A DNA stretch of 64,000 bases. Origin: Amyloporia xantha. Taxonomy: Eukaryota > Basidiomycota > Agaricomycetes > Polyporales > Adustoporiaceae. Made by a program: the position numbers and the translations under genes. The notes beneath the pieces are model-generated. The model saw nothing but the letters and a program-made list of their open reading frames with translations, had not been told where the DNA came from and ran no database searches. This document shows positions 1-12,000 of this stretch, piece after piece. The stretch spans positions 372,001 through 436,000 of the forward strand of contig JAYKKR010000021.1 in NCBI GenBank assembly GCA_036971615.1. Reading direction: 5' to 3'. The stretch's first letter is position 1. The number at the start of each line of letters is the position of its first letter.

Positions 1-2038
1 TCTTATGAAGGTTCGCCTGGCACCAGGCGTGTTCCTCTTTCGCACGTATACCTTCGTCTAGATTATCTGGAATGAGATGGACGACTTTTGCGTACAACTG
101 TTGTGCTTCCGCCCATTTTCCTGCATGCTGGAGGATGTTGCCACGAGCCATGAGACATGGTATGTTGTCTGCATCCTGAGCAAGGATGTCGTTGATGATA
201 CCAAGTGCACGTGGGTGATGCTTAGGCGGGTAGTATTCAGCTAATGATGTCGCCAGAGCAATATTGAATGCCTTCCGGACACTAGAAAGTCCGTACATGT
301 TTGATTTTAAGAGATTAGCCGCAGAGAGATGTTGAAATGACCTACCGCGATAGCGGCTTGCCATTATTTTGTTCTGCCCGGCGGACAAGTTCGAGACCGC
401 TCTCCGCTACTTTGATGGTGTTCTCTAAGTCGCCCTCGTTATGATAAATCTCTACCACTATCCTATGAGCGAAAATGGAGTCGGAAAGACTGCTGAACAC
501 ATCCTGGTCATCACATCAGTCTAGAAACAGCTTCTTCAGAGTAGCACGTACAATAATTGTATCAACATTGTCTTCCTCGTTTGTCTCGGTTCTCACTTGC
601 GGCTCTTCCTCATCCACAAGCGGAATGCCCATATAGGCAAAGTACGCGGCGATCATTTTGGACATCGCCGCGTCCGGAAAAAGATGCACGAATTGACGTA
701 GAGCACCGAAGTCGTATCCCTCTGTGGGGCGCCAAAATTAACAAGTGTCACAGCCGAAGGAAGGATCAGATCTACCGATGTGCTCTGCATCTTTTGCCTC
801 GATGAATAATGACCACGCCAGCTCGTCCGTGATGCCCAGTAAGACCATGCCGCTGATGAGCTCGTCCAGCTCTGCCGCGATCTTGGCCTTTTGTGCCGCA
901 AACTCGCTAGTCCGGGGCAATGCGTGCAGGTGCTGCTGCTTACGGCGCAGGAGTTTTGACTCCGTTGTGCGACGCAGCTCATCAGATGTGTTGGGGTGAT
1001 TCATGACTTCGTTATAGAAATAGGGTAACTTGACTACAGAGTCAGATATCGTTCGGACAACACGCAAAGCAAATGCCCTTACTCGTGAGGATCCTAAGAC
1101 TTCAATAGCGACCTCTCTCCGTATTTGCTCCGGACCTGCTGCACCCAGACGCGTTCTGCGTTTGCTGACCTCTTTCTCAATAGTCTCGTCCTCTTCGCGC
1201 TCGTGCAGAGCTACAATCTCCTCAAGAGTAGGCAGGGTGTTGTATATGGCCAGTTGAGTAGGATGGGTGTTCGACAATGTCGGATTTGTGGGGTCCGGAG
1301 GCGGCAACGTAGACAGAACAGGAAAAAGATGAGAGTCTGGAAGCATCAGGGATAGTGCATCTGCCAGCTATAACGCGAGCTTCATTGTGCAGTCCGAACC
1401 TACACTGGAAGAATGTCATACCTGCATTCGTGTACTTTTGTCAAGATCTCTACGAAGATCAATAAGCTTCTGGAGGACTTCTGCACATTTTGTCGCGTCG
1501 CCACTACATTCGATAAAGTGAGATTCGATATTGGATCTAGCCACTGACTGCATACGTTTTTGCGAACAACTGAGATAGTTGCTCCAAAGTCTCCGCATAT
1601 TTGACCCAATCGTGAGCCTGTTCATACAGTTGCGAGAGACCCTACGGCTGGTTTGAGCATAAACTCACGCACCGCGATCCGGCTCCCTACTCACCTGCCA
1701 TGCCAGAGGTTGGTCGGGGCCTGATGCTATAGCCTTGTGATACGCCTACATTCGCAAAGGGAGTGTTATTAATAGACAGACAGCAGAAGATGGTCTTGCG
1801 TTACTTGCTCGCTCTGCTGGATCTGGTTCAATTTCAACAGTGCTAGACCGAGAAAGACATTCCTACATGAGACAATTTCAGTGATGGCTCACGAAGGAAC
1901 TTGTTTGACATACGCATTGTAGTTGTCAGGTTCAAATTCAAGCACGTCAAGGGATGCCTGACGTGCTTCCTCGTAGTCCTTCTTGCCTATGGCCTCGCGT
2001 GCGGCTTTCAACTTGCCCTTCGCAAAGGCAGACATGCC
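1..2038 (-). pseudogene. ski3: SKI3-like TPR protein (superkiller complex), disrupted 5' part; runs off the left edge
   Basis: Ski3 is the TPR scaffold of the Ski complex that feeds RNA to the cytoplasmic exosome. From the ATG at 2036-2038 the reverse strand reads MSAFAKGKLKAAREA..., then TPR-like exons split by short introns. Further downstream come a segment with LPTLEEIVALHEREEDE and one with HHPRALGIINDILAQDADNI, ending mid-gene at position 1. I recognise this order from basidiomycete Ski3 proteins. The frame is broken. A TAG lies at 1537-1539 in a continuous exon (after AKTYAVSG). A +1 shift lies near 1504 (before SGDATKCAEVLQKL). A TGA lies at 516-518 (between KKLFLD and CDDQDVFSSL). 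Clear introns were excluded as explanations, for example the 48-nt one near 1025-1075 and a 54-nt one near 720-775. An intact SKI3 probably exists elsewhere, because the Ski complex is widely conserved. Sequencing error at all three sites is less likely but possible. Confidence 0.75.
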
Positions 2039-2558
2039 TGGTCCAGACGTAGTATGCGAGTTGTACGAGAGATTCTTCTGCGCAATTGACTAGATAACCA
2101 AAATTCTCGGCAGTTATGCTTCTGCGAGCATGCCCGCACAGAATTGGAGTAAATTGGGTTCAAGCAGAGGCCGTCGTAGGCCGTCGCACAAGAGAAACGA
2201 GAGTGAGAGACTCAGCTTTGCCGCGACCACCCTTGCAGGTCGCGATCTCGATTGAGAACTGACCACTATACTTTAACTTGTTGGCTCATCAGCACTATTT
2301 ACTATTTGGCTCGACTATCGTGCTCTTTGTTGAGAGCGGTCAATCCGAGGCACATTAACATCATATACCGAGGTTCGTCTTCGTGTTGGTTGTTGATTGT
2401 CATGCCAGCGACTTCCCTGCGATTTCAGTCTTCGCCTCGTTCTCCAATATACTTGTGCCTAACACAATTCTCTCGCAAATTTTCTATATACACATTGCAT
2501 ATTTCGTAGGGTCATCTAAGTCTCAAAGATCCTGACGGTGCTCCAGGTTCCGCACACG
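2039..2558. other. Intergenic region between divergent ski3 relic and BTB gene
   Basis: No convincing coding sequence. The stretch lies between two divergently oriented genes and would hold both promoters. Short open frames here have no recognisable protein character. Confidence 0.5.
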
Positions 2559-3645
2559 ATGCCGGAAGGTTCTATTACAAGCGTAGGAGCTGATAAAGGT
2601 CGGGTTACGGACAACAATGACAACCCTCCTCCAGTTACCAAGAAGGCCCCCGCTCCCTTCGACAAGTCGACAACGGACATTATCTTACGCTCCTCAGATA
2701 AGATCGACTTTTATGTCCGCCAAGCCATCCTCGCAGAGGCTTCGCCTTTCTTCGAAACGATGTTCACGCTTCCTCAATTGCCGGAGAACAGGAAGAGAAA
2801 GGAACGGGATGAGACAGACTATAAAGATGGCATAGCCGTGGTCGACATGGCAGAAAACGCTCGCACTCTCGAGAACGTCTTGCGCTTCTGCTATCCCGTC
2901 CTCGACCCAGAGCTAGCAACCCTGGAGGAGACGTGCGAGGTGATGGTAGCAGCGCACAAGTTCGAGATGGTGCATTTTGGCACACAGGCAAAGAAGCAGT
3001 TCTACCGCCTTGCGGACGAACATCCCTTGAAGGCATACGTGCTCGCTCATTCTCATCGTTGGGAAGAGGAGATGAGGTTCGCGGCGAGGTGTACTCTTGC
3101 CATGAAGATGATCTGGGATGCCTATACGGAGGAATTGGAGAGCCTTCCTACCGGAGCCTGGTTCCGTCTTAAGACATATCACACTATGTGTGGTGAGGCT
3201 GTCGCTGCTATAACCGATCCGCAGAGACTAGGACCTCAAGGTTCAATTCCGGAGTGGTTGCGAAAGACTACTTACCCTTGGATAACATGCGCTGGATGTG
3301 CAAGTGGTTCCCGCTCATCTTCCAAACATGGGAAGCGACCACAGCCGTCGCACTGGTGGAGGGTGTATATGGAGACCGCTTCGACTAAACTAAGAGGAAG
3401 ACCTCATCCCACCACCATCCTTGACCCCTCCTTCTATCAGCCATTCCTGCTCTCAGAAGCGGCACCGTGTCACGCATGCAAGCCGCATTTATCATCTAAG
3501 TTTTCATTGTTTCAGAATGAACTGGCGAAGGAGATCGATACGGTATTGTCCAAGGTAAGTAATGCACGAGTTCTATCTGCCTTCCTCACATCTGATGACG
3601 CATTCCGTCCAGGTAAAGTTGGAAATCACTTTCTCATCTACATAA
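2559..3645 (+). CDS. BTB/POZ domain protein
   Basis: Exons are 2559-3554 and 3613-3645, with a 58-nt GTAAGT...CAG intron. The start is the ATG of MPEGSITSVG; the open frame runs 7 codons further 5' but only to a GTG. After a disordered, charged N-terminus (about residues 1-35) comes a BTB fold of the type common in Agaricomycetes: DIILRSSDKIDFYVRQAIL, then ASPFFETMF and ENVLRFCYPVLDPEL, followed by a helical region (EVMVAAHKFEM). BTB domains mediate dimerisation and often recruit targets to Cullin-3 ligases. No BACK, Kelch or zinc-finger domain is visible, so the role is unknown. After splicing the protein ends KVKLEITFSST. The family is usually expanded and lineage-specific in mushrooms. Confidence 0.85.
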
Positions 3646-4820
3646 AACTAGCAGTCTACCCGTGCTGACGCACAGCAGAATATTGGTGTATTGATTTCGA
3701 CAATTGTGACTGGAAGGAATTGACCGTGGATATTTTGAATTCATATGACCAACTCTCGAACATTTCATCTATCTGAATTCAATAATGAGTACAGGCAATT
3801 TAGTTACTACTGCCAGTGGTAGCCACACCCGACAAAATATACTGATAGGACCTCATGACCAGTAATCCCTATTGATGATCACCTTTTGCTTGTGCTCGTC
3901 CACAGGTGAGGGAGTCCTCACTTTTTTGAACTTGAAATTGCCAAAGTCAAATTTCAAACCAGTACACCTAGAGTATGGCGGAATCTTGCTACTGTATGTA
4001 CTCAGGGACCCTGCAAGTTTTAACATGTCCAATACCATAGACGTCAGGCCAGCATCTTCTGATTAGCAAGGCATGCCATCTACGTTTGAATTAGCAGTAC
4101 TTAGTGCTCAACCGGACACTGAAATCCTGTTGCTGGCAGTGCTGAGACTCGTGCATGGAGATCCCAAGGACGGTGTACATATGCCATACACATAACTGGG
4201 AAGCACTGCAGGCCACACATGAACTGTATATACCATTGGAGAATGAGTGAGATCTGAACATGGATGACATGCGCGAGGCACGCATGTCATTATAGTGTTC
4301 TTGAACGTGATTGAGCTGTCTTGAGACATAGACTTCGTGCCGCGGGCAGTATCTGACAGAGAGCCTCCGAACGCAGACACGCACTACGTAGTGTGCATGT
4401 GAGGATAGCGTGCCCTTGAACACGGAGATCGGAGAGTCGACGGAGACACCGGTACCGTCTGGCGTCCACAGCGTGCGCACTCCCAAATTGGAAGGCACCA
4501 GATTGGGAAATACAAACACGTGACTTTCCTAATCGGTCTCAGCTCATTTACTATAGAAGATTTATGGGCGTATTCCTCCGCTATGATGCTATTTTATCTA
4601 AGTGGTTATCGTATGGTACAATGGTTTTATATACATGAAAACCTAGTGTATCGAGACCAAAATATGTACAACGACGAATGGAATGACAGGAGGGTATAAG
4701 AACGGTGAGCAGCAGGCACAAACCCCGGGTATATGGACTAGATGCAAGAATATAAATACAAAATCGTGGCGACCAACAAACACAAGACCAATGAACCCCA
4801 GAGCCATATACCTAGTGTCT
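3646..4820. other. 1.2-kb intergenic stretch with no supported gene
   Basis: Contains the 3' flanks of the BTB gene and of the converging phosphatase gene. A 142-codon reverse frame at 4091-4519 has no recognisable domain, no start context and Cys/His/Ser-rich composition typical of a chance frame. Confidence 0.4.
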
Positions 4821-7124
4821 TCAATCATCCCGCACATCCCAGTGCAAAACTGAATCGGTGCCTCCGACTTCAGGCGCTGTCTTCGCCCTCAGCAGCTCCA
4901 CGTAATCGACGAGGAACCGGACTTGCTCATACGTCTCCACGGCTTTCGGGCTGCGTCTTCTCCGAACGACAGCAATGACGCGCTCGACAAGCTGCATCGT
5001 GTCTCGGCGCACTGCGGTGTTATCAAGCAGAGGGGGCGCCGGCGCCGAGGATGTGGTATCCGGCGCAGTGAAAGCGAAGGTCGGCGCAGTCTCGATCCAT
5101 CCGCAAAGCCCGAGCTTGAGTATCCAGCAGCATGCGATGACTCCTGCGCGTCCGAGGCCACCTCGGCAATGTACGAGCACAGCAGACCCACGCAGAGTAT
5201 ATGCGTTGATGAGAGTTGCCATTTCGGCATCCAAGTCATGCACGGATGCAGGCGCGAGACCTTCCGGAACCGGTATTCTTTTGATGATCCGCGTTAGAGG
5301 ACCAACCTTAAACGCACACCGCACTCGAATCGCACTCACCGAAGGATGTCGAGTTCAAGTTCGTTGGCTAGGCTTGCGTATTCAGACCATGAGACGCCGA
5401 GCAGCTCAAGCTCCACATCATCCAGGCAGCTGCACAGTACGCGCGGCCGGTCTGCGTAAGCATATCACAGTATTTGTCAAGCTTGGGCTTACCATACAAC
5501 ACACGCCACTCCGAGCTCTTTGATCCGTTGCAAATCCACACGCAGGTCCCTGCATATCGCAGCACGGCCTTTCACCGGACCATTCAACCTCACTGACATA
5601 GTGTGGGATGAGCATGCTGAGAAGTCCACCACTTTGACACGCACCCTTCTTTCCTGGACAGGAAGACAAAAACAGGTTGCCCAGCGTAAATGACGTAGGT
5701 ACTGCGAACTGCGGGGGAACTGGCGGAACCGGAATGTCCGTGTGCGGATTCGGCGTGCGACCGGGATCGCGGACGACAGATGGTGCTAAATGGGATCGTT
5801 GGAGACCACTGTCCGTTGATTTCTCATTATCGGTGTCCTCAGATAGCGGCATGTCCATGAGATGTGTCTGCTTCACAGGCTCATTCAAACTTTGCGTGGT
5901 ATGCTCTAGACTGGTCAAACTATCGTGCGATACATTCACATGTGTCTGTCGCGGATGTATGAGATCAGTGCTAGGGGTCCAACAGAGCGCACGTCTCAGT
6001 ACTGGAGCCGCCCAGAGAATTTGACCACGCTTCGCAGGTCCCGTCGCGTTGATCACAGGGGCATACGGAGGTTTAATGGATCGCAGCCCGAGAAGTGATG
6101 GTGATGGAGTAGGATGGACATGTGCTCCGGATGACATGTCAGGAGGGAGATTGGGAAGACACGAGGTGACACGATCGAGAAAATATGTCGGAGAGAGATC
6201 GAACATGACGGGAGACTGCTTGTTCGTTTGCACAAGGTGTGAGGAAATGATGCGCAGAAGCTCAAAAGGAATCATGGGGGAGACTCTAATCGCGTTTGGC
6301 TGAGTATTGCTACAGGATCGAGACGGGAGAACTCACAAAATTGGATGCGTCTCGGATGTCTTCAAGGGCGGCTCACTTCGTGTGGATTGGGTTGAAGCTA
6401 GCTGTGGATGAACAAGAGGTGCAGACATTGCGGCTGACAATTCTTGCTGTAGGTCCATAGAAGACGAAGGCCGATCGAGACGAAGATGTGAAAGCTCAGA
6501 AATGACCTCAGTTAGATCAATTGAAGTATTTTGCGTGGCAGCCTTCTTCTCAGAGAGCCACCAGGCCTTTTGTTCCGTACATCGGGCTTGATACTCCTGC
6601 AATTGTTTTACGCGATCGGGTACTTGAAGTGACATTGGGACATAAGTCATCGGAGACCCTTCAGCATAGGCGAATGTAAGCTTCACCAACAGTATGTGGA
6701 CGCCTCTGTATGGGGCAACAATAGTAGGGCTGCGAAACCTCGGACGGCCTGGACAGACCATGGCCGAGGTCAAGAGCCCTAACATGACCCGGGACTTGTG
6801 GCGAGGGATGTTGGCCCATACGGCGGGTCCATAATAGTTGAAATGCAGTGCTGACACACCTTTTGGACCAAATTTGAGCCGATGATACTCGCTGGATTGA
6901 TGCATCGACGCAAATTGCGCAAGCTAGATAATCCGGGTCTGCTCAACACATGATGTATAATCTATTTCCGGTGGGACTACCTGAGCTATTGGGGCCAGCG
7001 TGTCTTCCAGGGAAACCTCGCAACAGCAAGATGATCTACGGTCGCTCGAATTAGCGACGACGTTCACGACATCCATTGGTTCTGAATCAGGAGCCAGCAT
7101 GGCCCGTACTGCAGTGACAGACAT
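4821..7124 (-). CDS. Large protein with C-terminal dual-specificity/tyrosine phosphatase domain
   Basis: Reconstructed exons (5' to 3'): 7124-6981, 6923-6337, 6285-5645, 5592-5493, 5429-5340, 5277-4821. They sum to 2019 nt (672 aa) with matching phases. The catalytic domain is C-terminal. LGNLFLSSCPGKKVRLNG leads into VDLQRIKELGVACVVCCL and then the PTP loop HCRGGLGRAG, with nucleophile Cys558 and phosphate-binding Arg564. The helix SPKAVETYEQVRFLVDYVE follows. Known family chemistry is dephosphorylation of phospho-Tyr/Ser/Thr through a cysteinyl-phosphate; the loop resembles CDKN3/CDC14-like enzymes. The first ~440 residues are low-complexity with no domain I recognise and may be regulatory. 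N-terminal start is uncertain: the ATG at 7100 (MLAPDSEPMD) is an alternative giving 664 aa, and a 5' intron is possible. Confidence 0.8.
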
Positions 7125-8344
7125 AGAGGGGGACCAATAATTTAGGAGATTTGACGAGAGAGTAGGACATGAAAATAGGCAGCAAGAGACTCTGGCCGGT
7201 TGGCGAACATACCCTGTGGTTGAGGCAGACGACAGCAAGTAGCTGTACTGCAAGATTGTCGGAGCTCGAACCAGCGTGGCACGGCATATTCCCTATATAG
7301 TAACTCTGACCTGCCATCTTTGGGGAGAAAGTTTGAAACCTGGCTTGCTGATTGGTTACAGGTCACGCCGAGTAAATGGCAAGGCATATGATAATAGATC
7401 GAAATTATCGAAAAAGATTACAGGCCTCACAACTGCTAAAAAAAGAATTGTACCGCGAAACGACTCAGGCATACCCAAGCTCTCTCCCGCAATTGGATAT
7501 GGACAAGTTTTATTCGCTCATGGTGTACTACGTATAGAGACGTCCATTCGAAACTTCTTACTCGTCTGAATCACATCGCTCAGCCTCTTATAATGGAATA
7601 GCATGTACACTTAATAGAAACTAGACTTACCGTGATAAGATGGATTGAATTTCATTGGTATGTTTCATCAATATTACGTATACAGCGAAGAAACATGGTA
7701 ACATGTTCGCCTCTTTAGCCCTGGACAGCGCACTACAGCGTAGCAAGGAATCGAACCGCATGGCGGTCACCGCTGCAATCTCACCTTCGAACTAATAATA
7801 GTTAGTACCAATTCATCCAAGAGAAAAGAAGCTGATCACTTTCGGATGTAGCCATGATGATGGTTCCGTAGTATCCGTACGCGCACAGCAGCGCTAGGCT
7901 CTAGCGTTAAAAAGTCTTGGGCACGCTAGAAACCTCCGCAGCCCCACGATACGGGGTCGTCGCAAGTGCTCCGCTGTTTTTTTTTAGATTCGACCGACAA
8001 TCGCATGATAAAAATCACAGCGGTCACATACTCAATGTCCCTGAGGCCTTCACAGACTCGGAGGCGAGTTTCGGGAGCAGCAGCTGAGGCACTCTGCTAT
8101 TGATTTTTTTAATGCAATAAAACAGAAACCAAGGGAACAGGGGTCATGACAGAGGCCATATGGTACTGTGAATTTCCTGACGTCAGCGGCGGTCTTAGAT
8201 GATCTGTAAATGAAGGTTCCTTCGATGATATATAAACAGGAGTGATCTGGATTCCGCAGACGTTGTTGCGTTGCCCCGCAAACAGATCGACTCGACCACT
8301 CTTTTGAATTTTACTGCATCCTCCGTCGCCAGATTCTTCTAAAA
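7125..8344. other. Intergenic; possible small reverse-strand exon near 7700-7860
   Basis: The reverse strand near 7860 shows ATGGCTACATCC, then a branch-point-like GGTACTAAC and TTATTAG acceptor, then an exon-like frame (FEGEIAAVTAMRFDSLL...) down to about 7680. I could not join the parts into one frame or recognise a family. A poly-T run lies at about 7977-7985. A small unrecognised gene or relic is possible. Confidence 0.2.
8227..8234 (+). promoter_or_regulatory. TATA-like box of the secreted-peptide gene
   Basis: TATATAAA lies about 110 bp upstream of the 40-codon reading frame at 8345, with a pyrimidine-rich leader in between. The spacing suits a TATA box plus a 5' UTR of roughly 80 nt. 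Confidence 0.45.
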
Positions 8345-8467
8345 ATGCGCTTCATCGCCAGCGTCACCCTCGTCTTTTTGGCAGCTGTAGGCCTCGCAGT
8401 CGCGAACCCCGTCCCACCTAACGGAGACTGTCCACCTACCGACCCTTCTTGCTCCCATGAGGACTAA
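8345..8467 (+). CDS. Small secreted peptide (40 aa)
   Basis: A 40-codon single-exon frame, short enough to be missed by length filters. MRFIASVTLVFLAAVGLAVA is a textbook signal peptide: basic residue at position 2, a hydrophobic core, and Ala-x-Ala-like cleavage near residues 18-20. The predicted mature peptide is about 20 residues, Pro-rich, with two cysteines (CPPTDPSC), and ends HED. An upstream TATA-like box and an A-rich start context (AAAAATG) support a real gene. It resembles the small secreted proteins of mushroom-forming fungi, some of which are effectors or signals, but I recognise no family. The cysteines could form one disulfide loop. Function unknown. Confidence 0.55.
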   Translation: MRFIASVTLVFLAAVGLAVANPVPPNGDCPPTDPSCSHED

Positions 8468-9085
8468 GCGGGCCTTCCGCAGAGTCCGCGAACACCCTTT
8501 CTGGCACATGTGAGCGAATGAACAACCTGTTGCGATCCTTGTACTCATGTGCTTCAACTATGCAGACTCGTTTTTACTCAGCTAATGTCCTTATAGCTAG
8601 AGGGAGAGTGAATGCATGCAGGACTTGTGTGCAGCGGACTACCCTGCCAAATATTTGTGTTCCTTCTTGAAAACATGTTGTGTGCATTGTAGGAGTTACA
8701 ACAATCTATGTATTCGGCGGAGAGTTTGGGCGCAAGTCTGGGATAAGTGTATGGAGGAAATGTATTAGTGCCTAGATAATAGAAAATGACTACAGTTGAT
8801 GTAACAACGGTCCCCCTGATGTCTACGGCTATATACACGGGAGTAAGGCGAAATCGCAACAAGTCGAGAGTTGATGCAGCGGTTGACAGACATGGGATGC
8901 GAAGGGTCGAAGGAGGGGTCGCGGCCTAGAGGTATGTGACAAGGATGTACGAGGCCTGGGACCGGTCATGTATTATAGACAGCGAGATGAGGGAATCAGT
9001 CCCGTAACTGACAAGAAGATAGACAAGCGGAAGGGGTATACCTAATAAAACAACGAATGAGGGGAAAGGGAACATCGTCTGAGCC
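8468..9085. other. Intergenic, 3' flanks
   Basis: Lies between the 3' ends of the secreted-peptide gene and the chitin synthase gene. Open frames on the reverse strand are short and featureless. Confidence 0.4.
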
Positions 9086-12000
9086 TCAGATTCTCGAACT
9101 TGGGTCAAGAGGGCCCAATGGGCCGTATTCGTGACCACCTGGTCGCCCGACGCTCCGTTTCTTGGCGTGCGTCTTCCAATCATTACCAAGCGCTGTGCTC
9201 ATACCGTCCGTGGACCGTACCGGCGAGACTGGCGAAATGGCATGATCGCGAGAGGGCGCCAGGCCTGGAGATGTTGATCGCGAGAGGGGCGCGTATCCGC
9301 CAGGATTTTGCAATGGTGCCCGATCTGATAGTTGATAACGAGGCGCTTGTGATGGCGCTCGCGACTGTGGTGGCGTCGGTCCGTCGTCGAACCCCTCCTC
9401 TAGCATCGCTTTGAGGTCGTCTCCTGCGACAGACTCAGCGCTCTCGAATGCGCGAGGGACCAAACCGAGAGGCGGAGGCGGGTACGCTGCGCTGTTCTCG
9501 TTATACCCGCCTATCTGAGCACCCCAATGGTCGTCGTCCGAAGAGGCTACGGACACTGTATCGGATCCGTCATACTGGCTGTGGACGTCGTTCCGGGCAG
9601 CAAGCTCGCCGTTTGCGGTCAAATAGGAGCTGTGCATGCGTTCAAGGTCTCTCTGACGCCTTTCTTCGCGGCGAATCTTCCGCAGGCGAGACCGTTCCCA
9701 GTCCTCCCATCGGCGCAAGGGCACAGCAGGCCCGGTGGAGGCGGGACCACCACCATCATGGCCTTCGCCCTTGGCTTCACCTTCCACTTTTCTGTAAATT
9801 AAAATCAGTCAGCGAGTGGTCAGTAACTCCAAATCCAATGCTGACCTCGTTTCACCCCACGAGAAATCGTCGAAATGCCAGAACGCATATACAGGAAGAA
9901 CAAGATTCCACACCGGCAATGCGAGTAAATAAATCAACATCCAGAACACATACACCACCTTTCTCGTGGTCAACATGATTAAAACACCTGGGAGGCCAAG
10001 GACGGCGATGAGCAACATGAGCGGGATAGCCTCCTCAAAGGTCTTTGGCGGAGTCAGACACATGCTCACGATGAGCATGTATGTGAGGGCGATAGCGATT
10101 GGCAGCACGACCGTTCCAAGGAGATCCATGAACACTGCGAACTGCGAACTAAAACAGAACGTTCCACACGTATTCCGGACCAGAACCAGCTCCATCAGAT
10201 TGTGTATGGTCGAGTTGATCCAGCGTCGGCGCTGTGACAGGAGGACTGGGAAAGTATCGGGGACAACCGTTCTGCAACGCGCCTGCGGCAAGAATAGCAT
10301 TTTCCTGTTGGGGAACGTGCGGAAAAGGATTGTTGTCAAGAAACGATCCTCGCCGAGCAACAAGAGGTTTTTCTGGTGTAGAGTCGTGACGACGGACTGG
10401 CTATACTGCTGCACGATCTCCGGCTTTGTGATGAGGGGGACCCAATCGTCGCCTGTGGACTTACGTGCCTTCAGCCGGAACATGGAGAAGCAGCCGGGTA
10501 GACATGAGACGCCGCCAAAAACAGATTCGAAGCCTTTAGCCAGATGATGGGAAATGAAGTACTCGAAGACTTGAATAGCCGTGACCCACGACTGCCGCTT
10601 GTTGGCAATTCGTGTTTCCCCGCACACCCCCATGACCATGTTATCATGGTGCATGCAGTTTACGAGGTAGGAGAGGGAGTCGGGGAAGACCTTGGTATCG
10701 GCATCAACCTGCATGATGATTCACAGTCGATTATTTTTGGCTAGGACAACGTCATTCGAAAAATAGCACATACCATCAAACAAACTTCGAAGAAATCAGG
10801 CGTGACCCCCATGAGGACATGAATCTTGCGAAATAGGTCGAAATCGAGAGGGGACATCCTGTCATTGTACGTAACGCGGGAGAAGAAGCTCATTAAAATT
10901 AACTGACTGTCCCGCTTGCCTCGGTTGCCGGGTTTTTTCTCAGTGGCGGCCTCATGCTCCGTGCCGCATTTTACAATGATGACTGCAGGGGTCCGACGAC
11001 CAGCTGCGGCTATAAAACGCCGTGATTTAACTACCTGACTTTGATCTCGGTAGACTTCGCTGCACTTACTATAGTGGCCTGCATATACCATTGCCCTGTT
11101 CTCTGCCTTGGCTCCTGCGCCCACTGCAACATAGCTCATCGGGACAGGATTACCGAACCTTGGATCCGGTTCCAAGAGACTCACGCAGATGTCTGGCGTA
11201 CTCCGCTTCTCACCAGCACCTGTGATCATCCCGTCTGCTACGATAAAGAGCAGCTTGCGCGAGTCCGCATATGTTGTGGACGAGATCGAGTCCAACGTCG
11301 TCCGCAGTGAGTCCTCGCCCTCGGAATAACATGTCACAAGACACACGGCGAACAACTCTGCTCCAATTTGGGCAAGGCTCATAACGGGTGCAGCGGTGTT
11401 TTCGCCGTTCACCAAAGTCGATGCGGACGAGGTGAGCGATCGCCCAACCTTACCACTAGGCTTCCCGAGTTTCTTCGATCCTCCAGGACCTGCCCATGGC
11501 GCAGTACCGTTCATATTGTCGACGGAGATATTGGCACCTTCTGGCATGACCGCAGGGCTGATGGCGTGTCTGTTGAGCTCCCTGCTATCTGGAGGACTGC
11601 AAAGTCGCTCGGAGACAAACCACGAGAACACGCACGCCATAGCGAACCGGATGAGCACCAGGCTGAGGACGACAATCAGCCCGGCATACAACACCAGCTG
11701 GGAGAGCAAGCATCCGGGCGTAATTTTGTCAATGTTGCCCGCATAGTATCGCTGCATCATACACGGTACCGCCTGACGGAGGTCTGAATGGTAGTAGAAT
11801 AAGCGAGTTCCATCCCGTCCACTGTTCCCTGGTCCCTGCAGCACACTCCGGATGGCGGCATCGAGCGCGTCAGACGGGATCGGGTCTGGATGCAGCTTCA
11901 TATAGCTGTTCATGTTGAGCACCGCACCATCAATGACGAAGTAATTCTCCAGCGCAGCTACTTGGTCCCAGTCGTAGCCTATGATAAACGTGGTGTTCAC

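Noticed and set aside
4091..4519. 142-codon reverse-strand frame
   Set aside because: No domain, no conserved motifs, and overlapping frames of equal quality in the same place.
7730..7800. tRNA-like segment (GGTTCGATTCC on the minus strand)
   Set aside because: A T-loop-like string is present but no acceptor stem, D arm or anticodon stem can be folded around it.
9448..9978. Plus-strand frames over the chitin synthase tail
   Set aside because: Shadows of the chitin synthase reading frame on the opposite strand.
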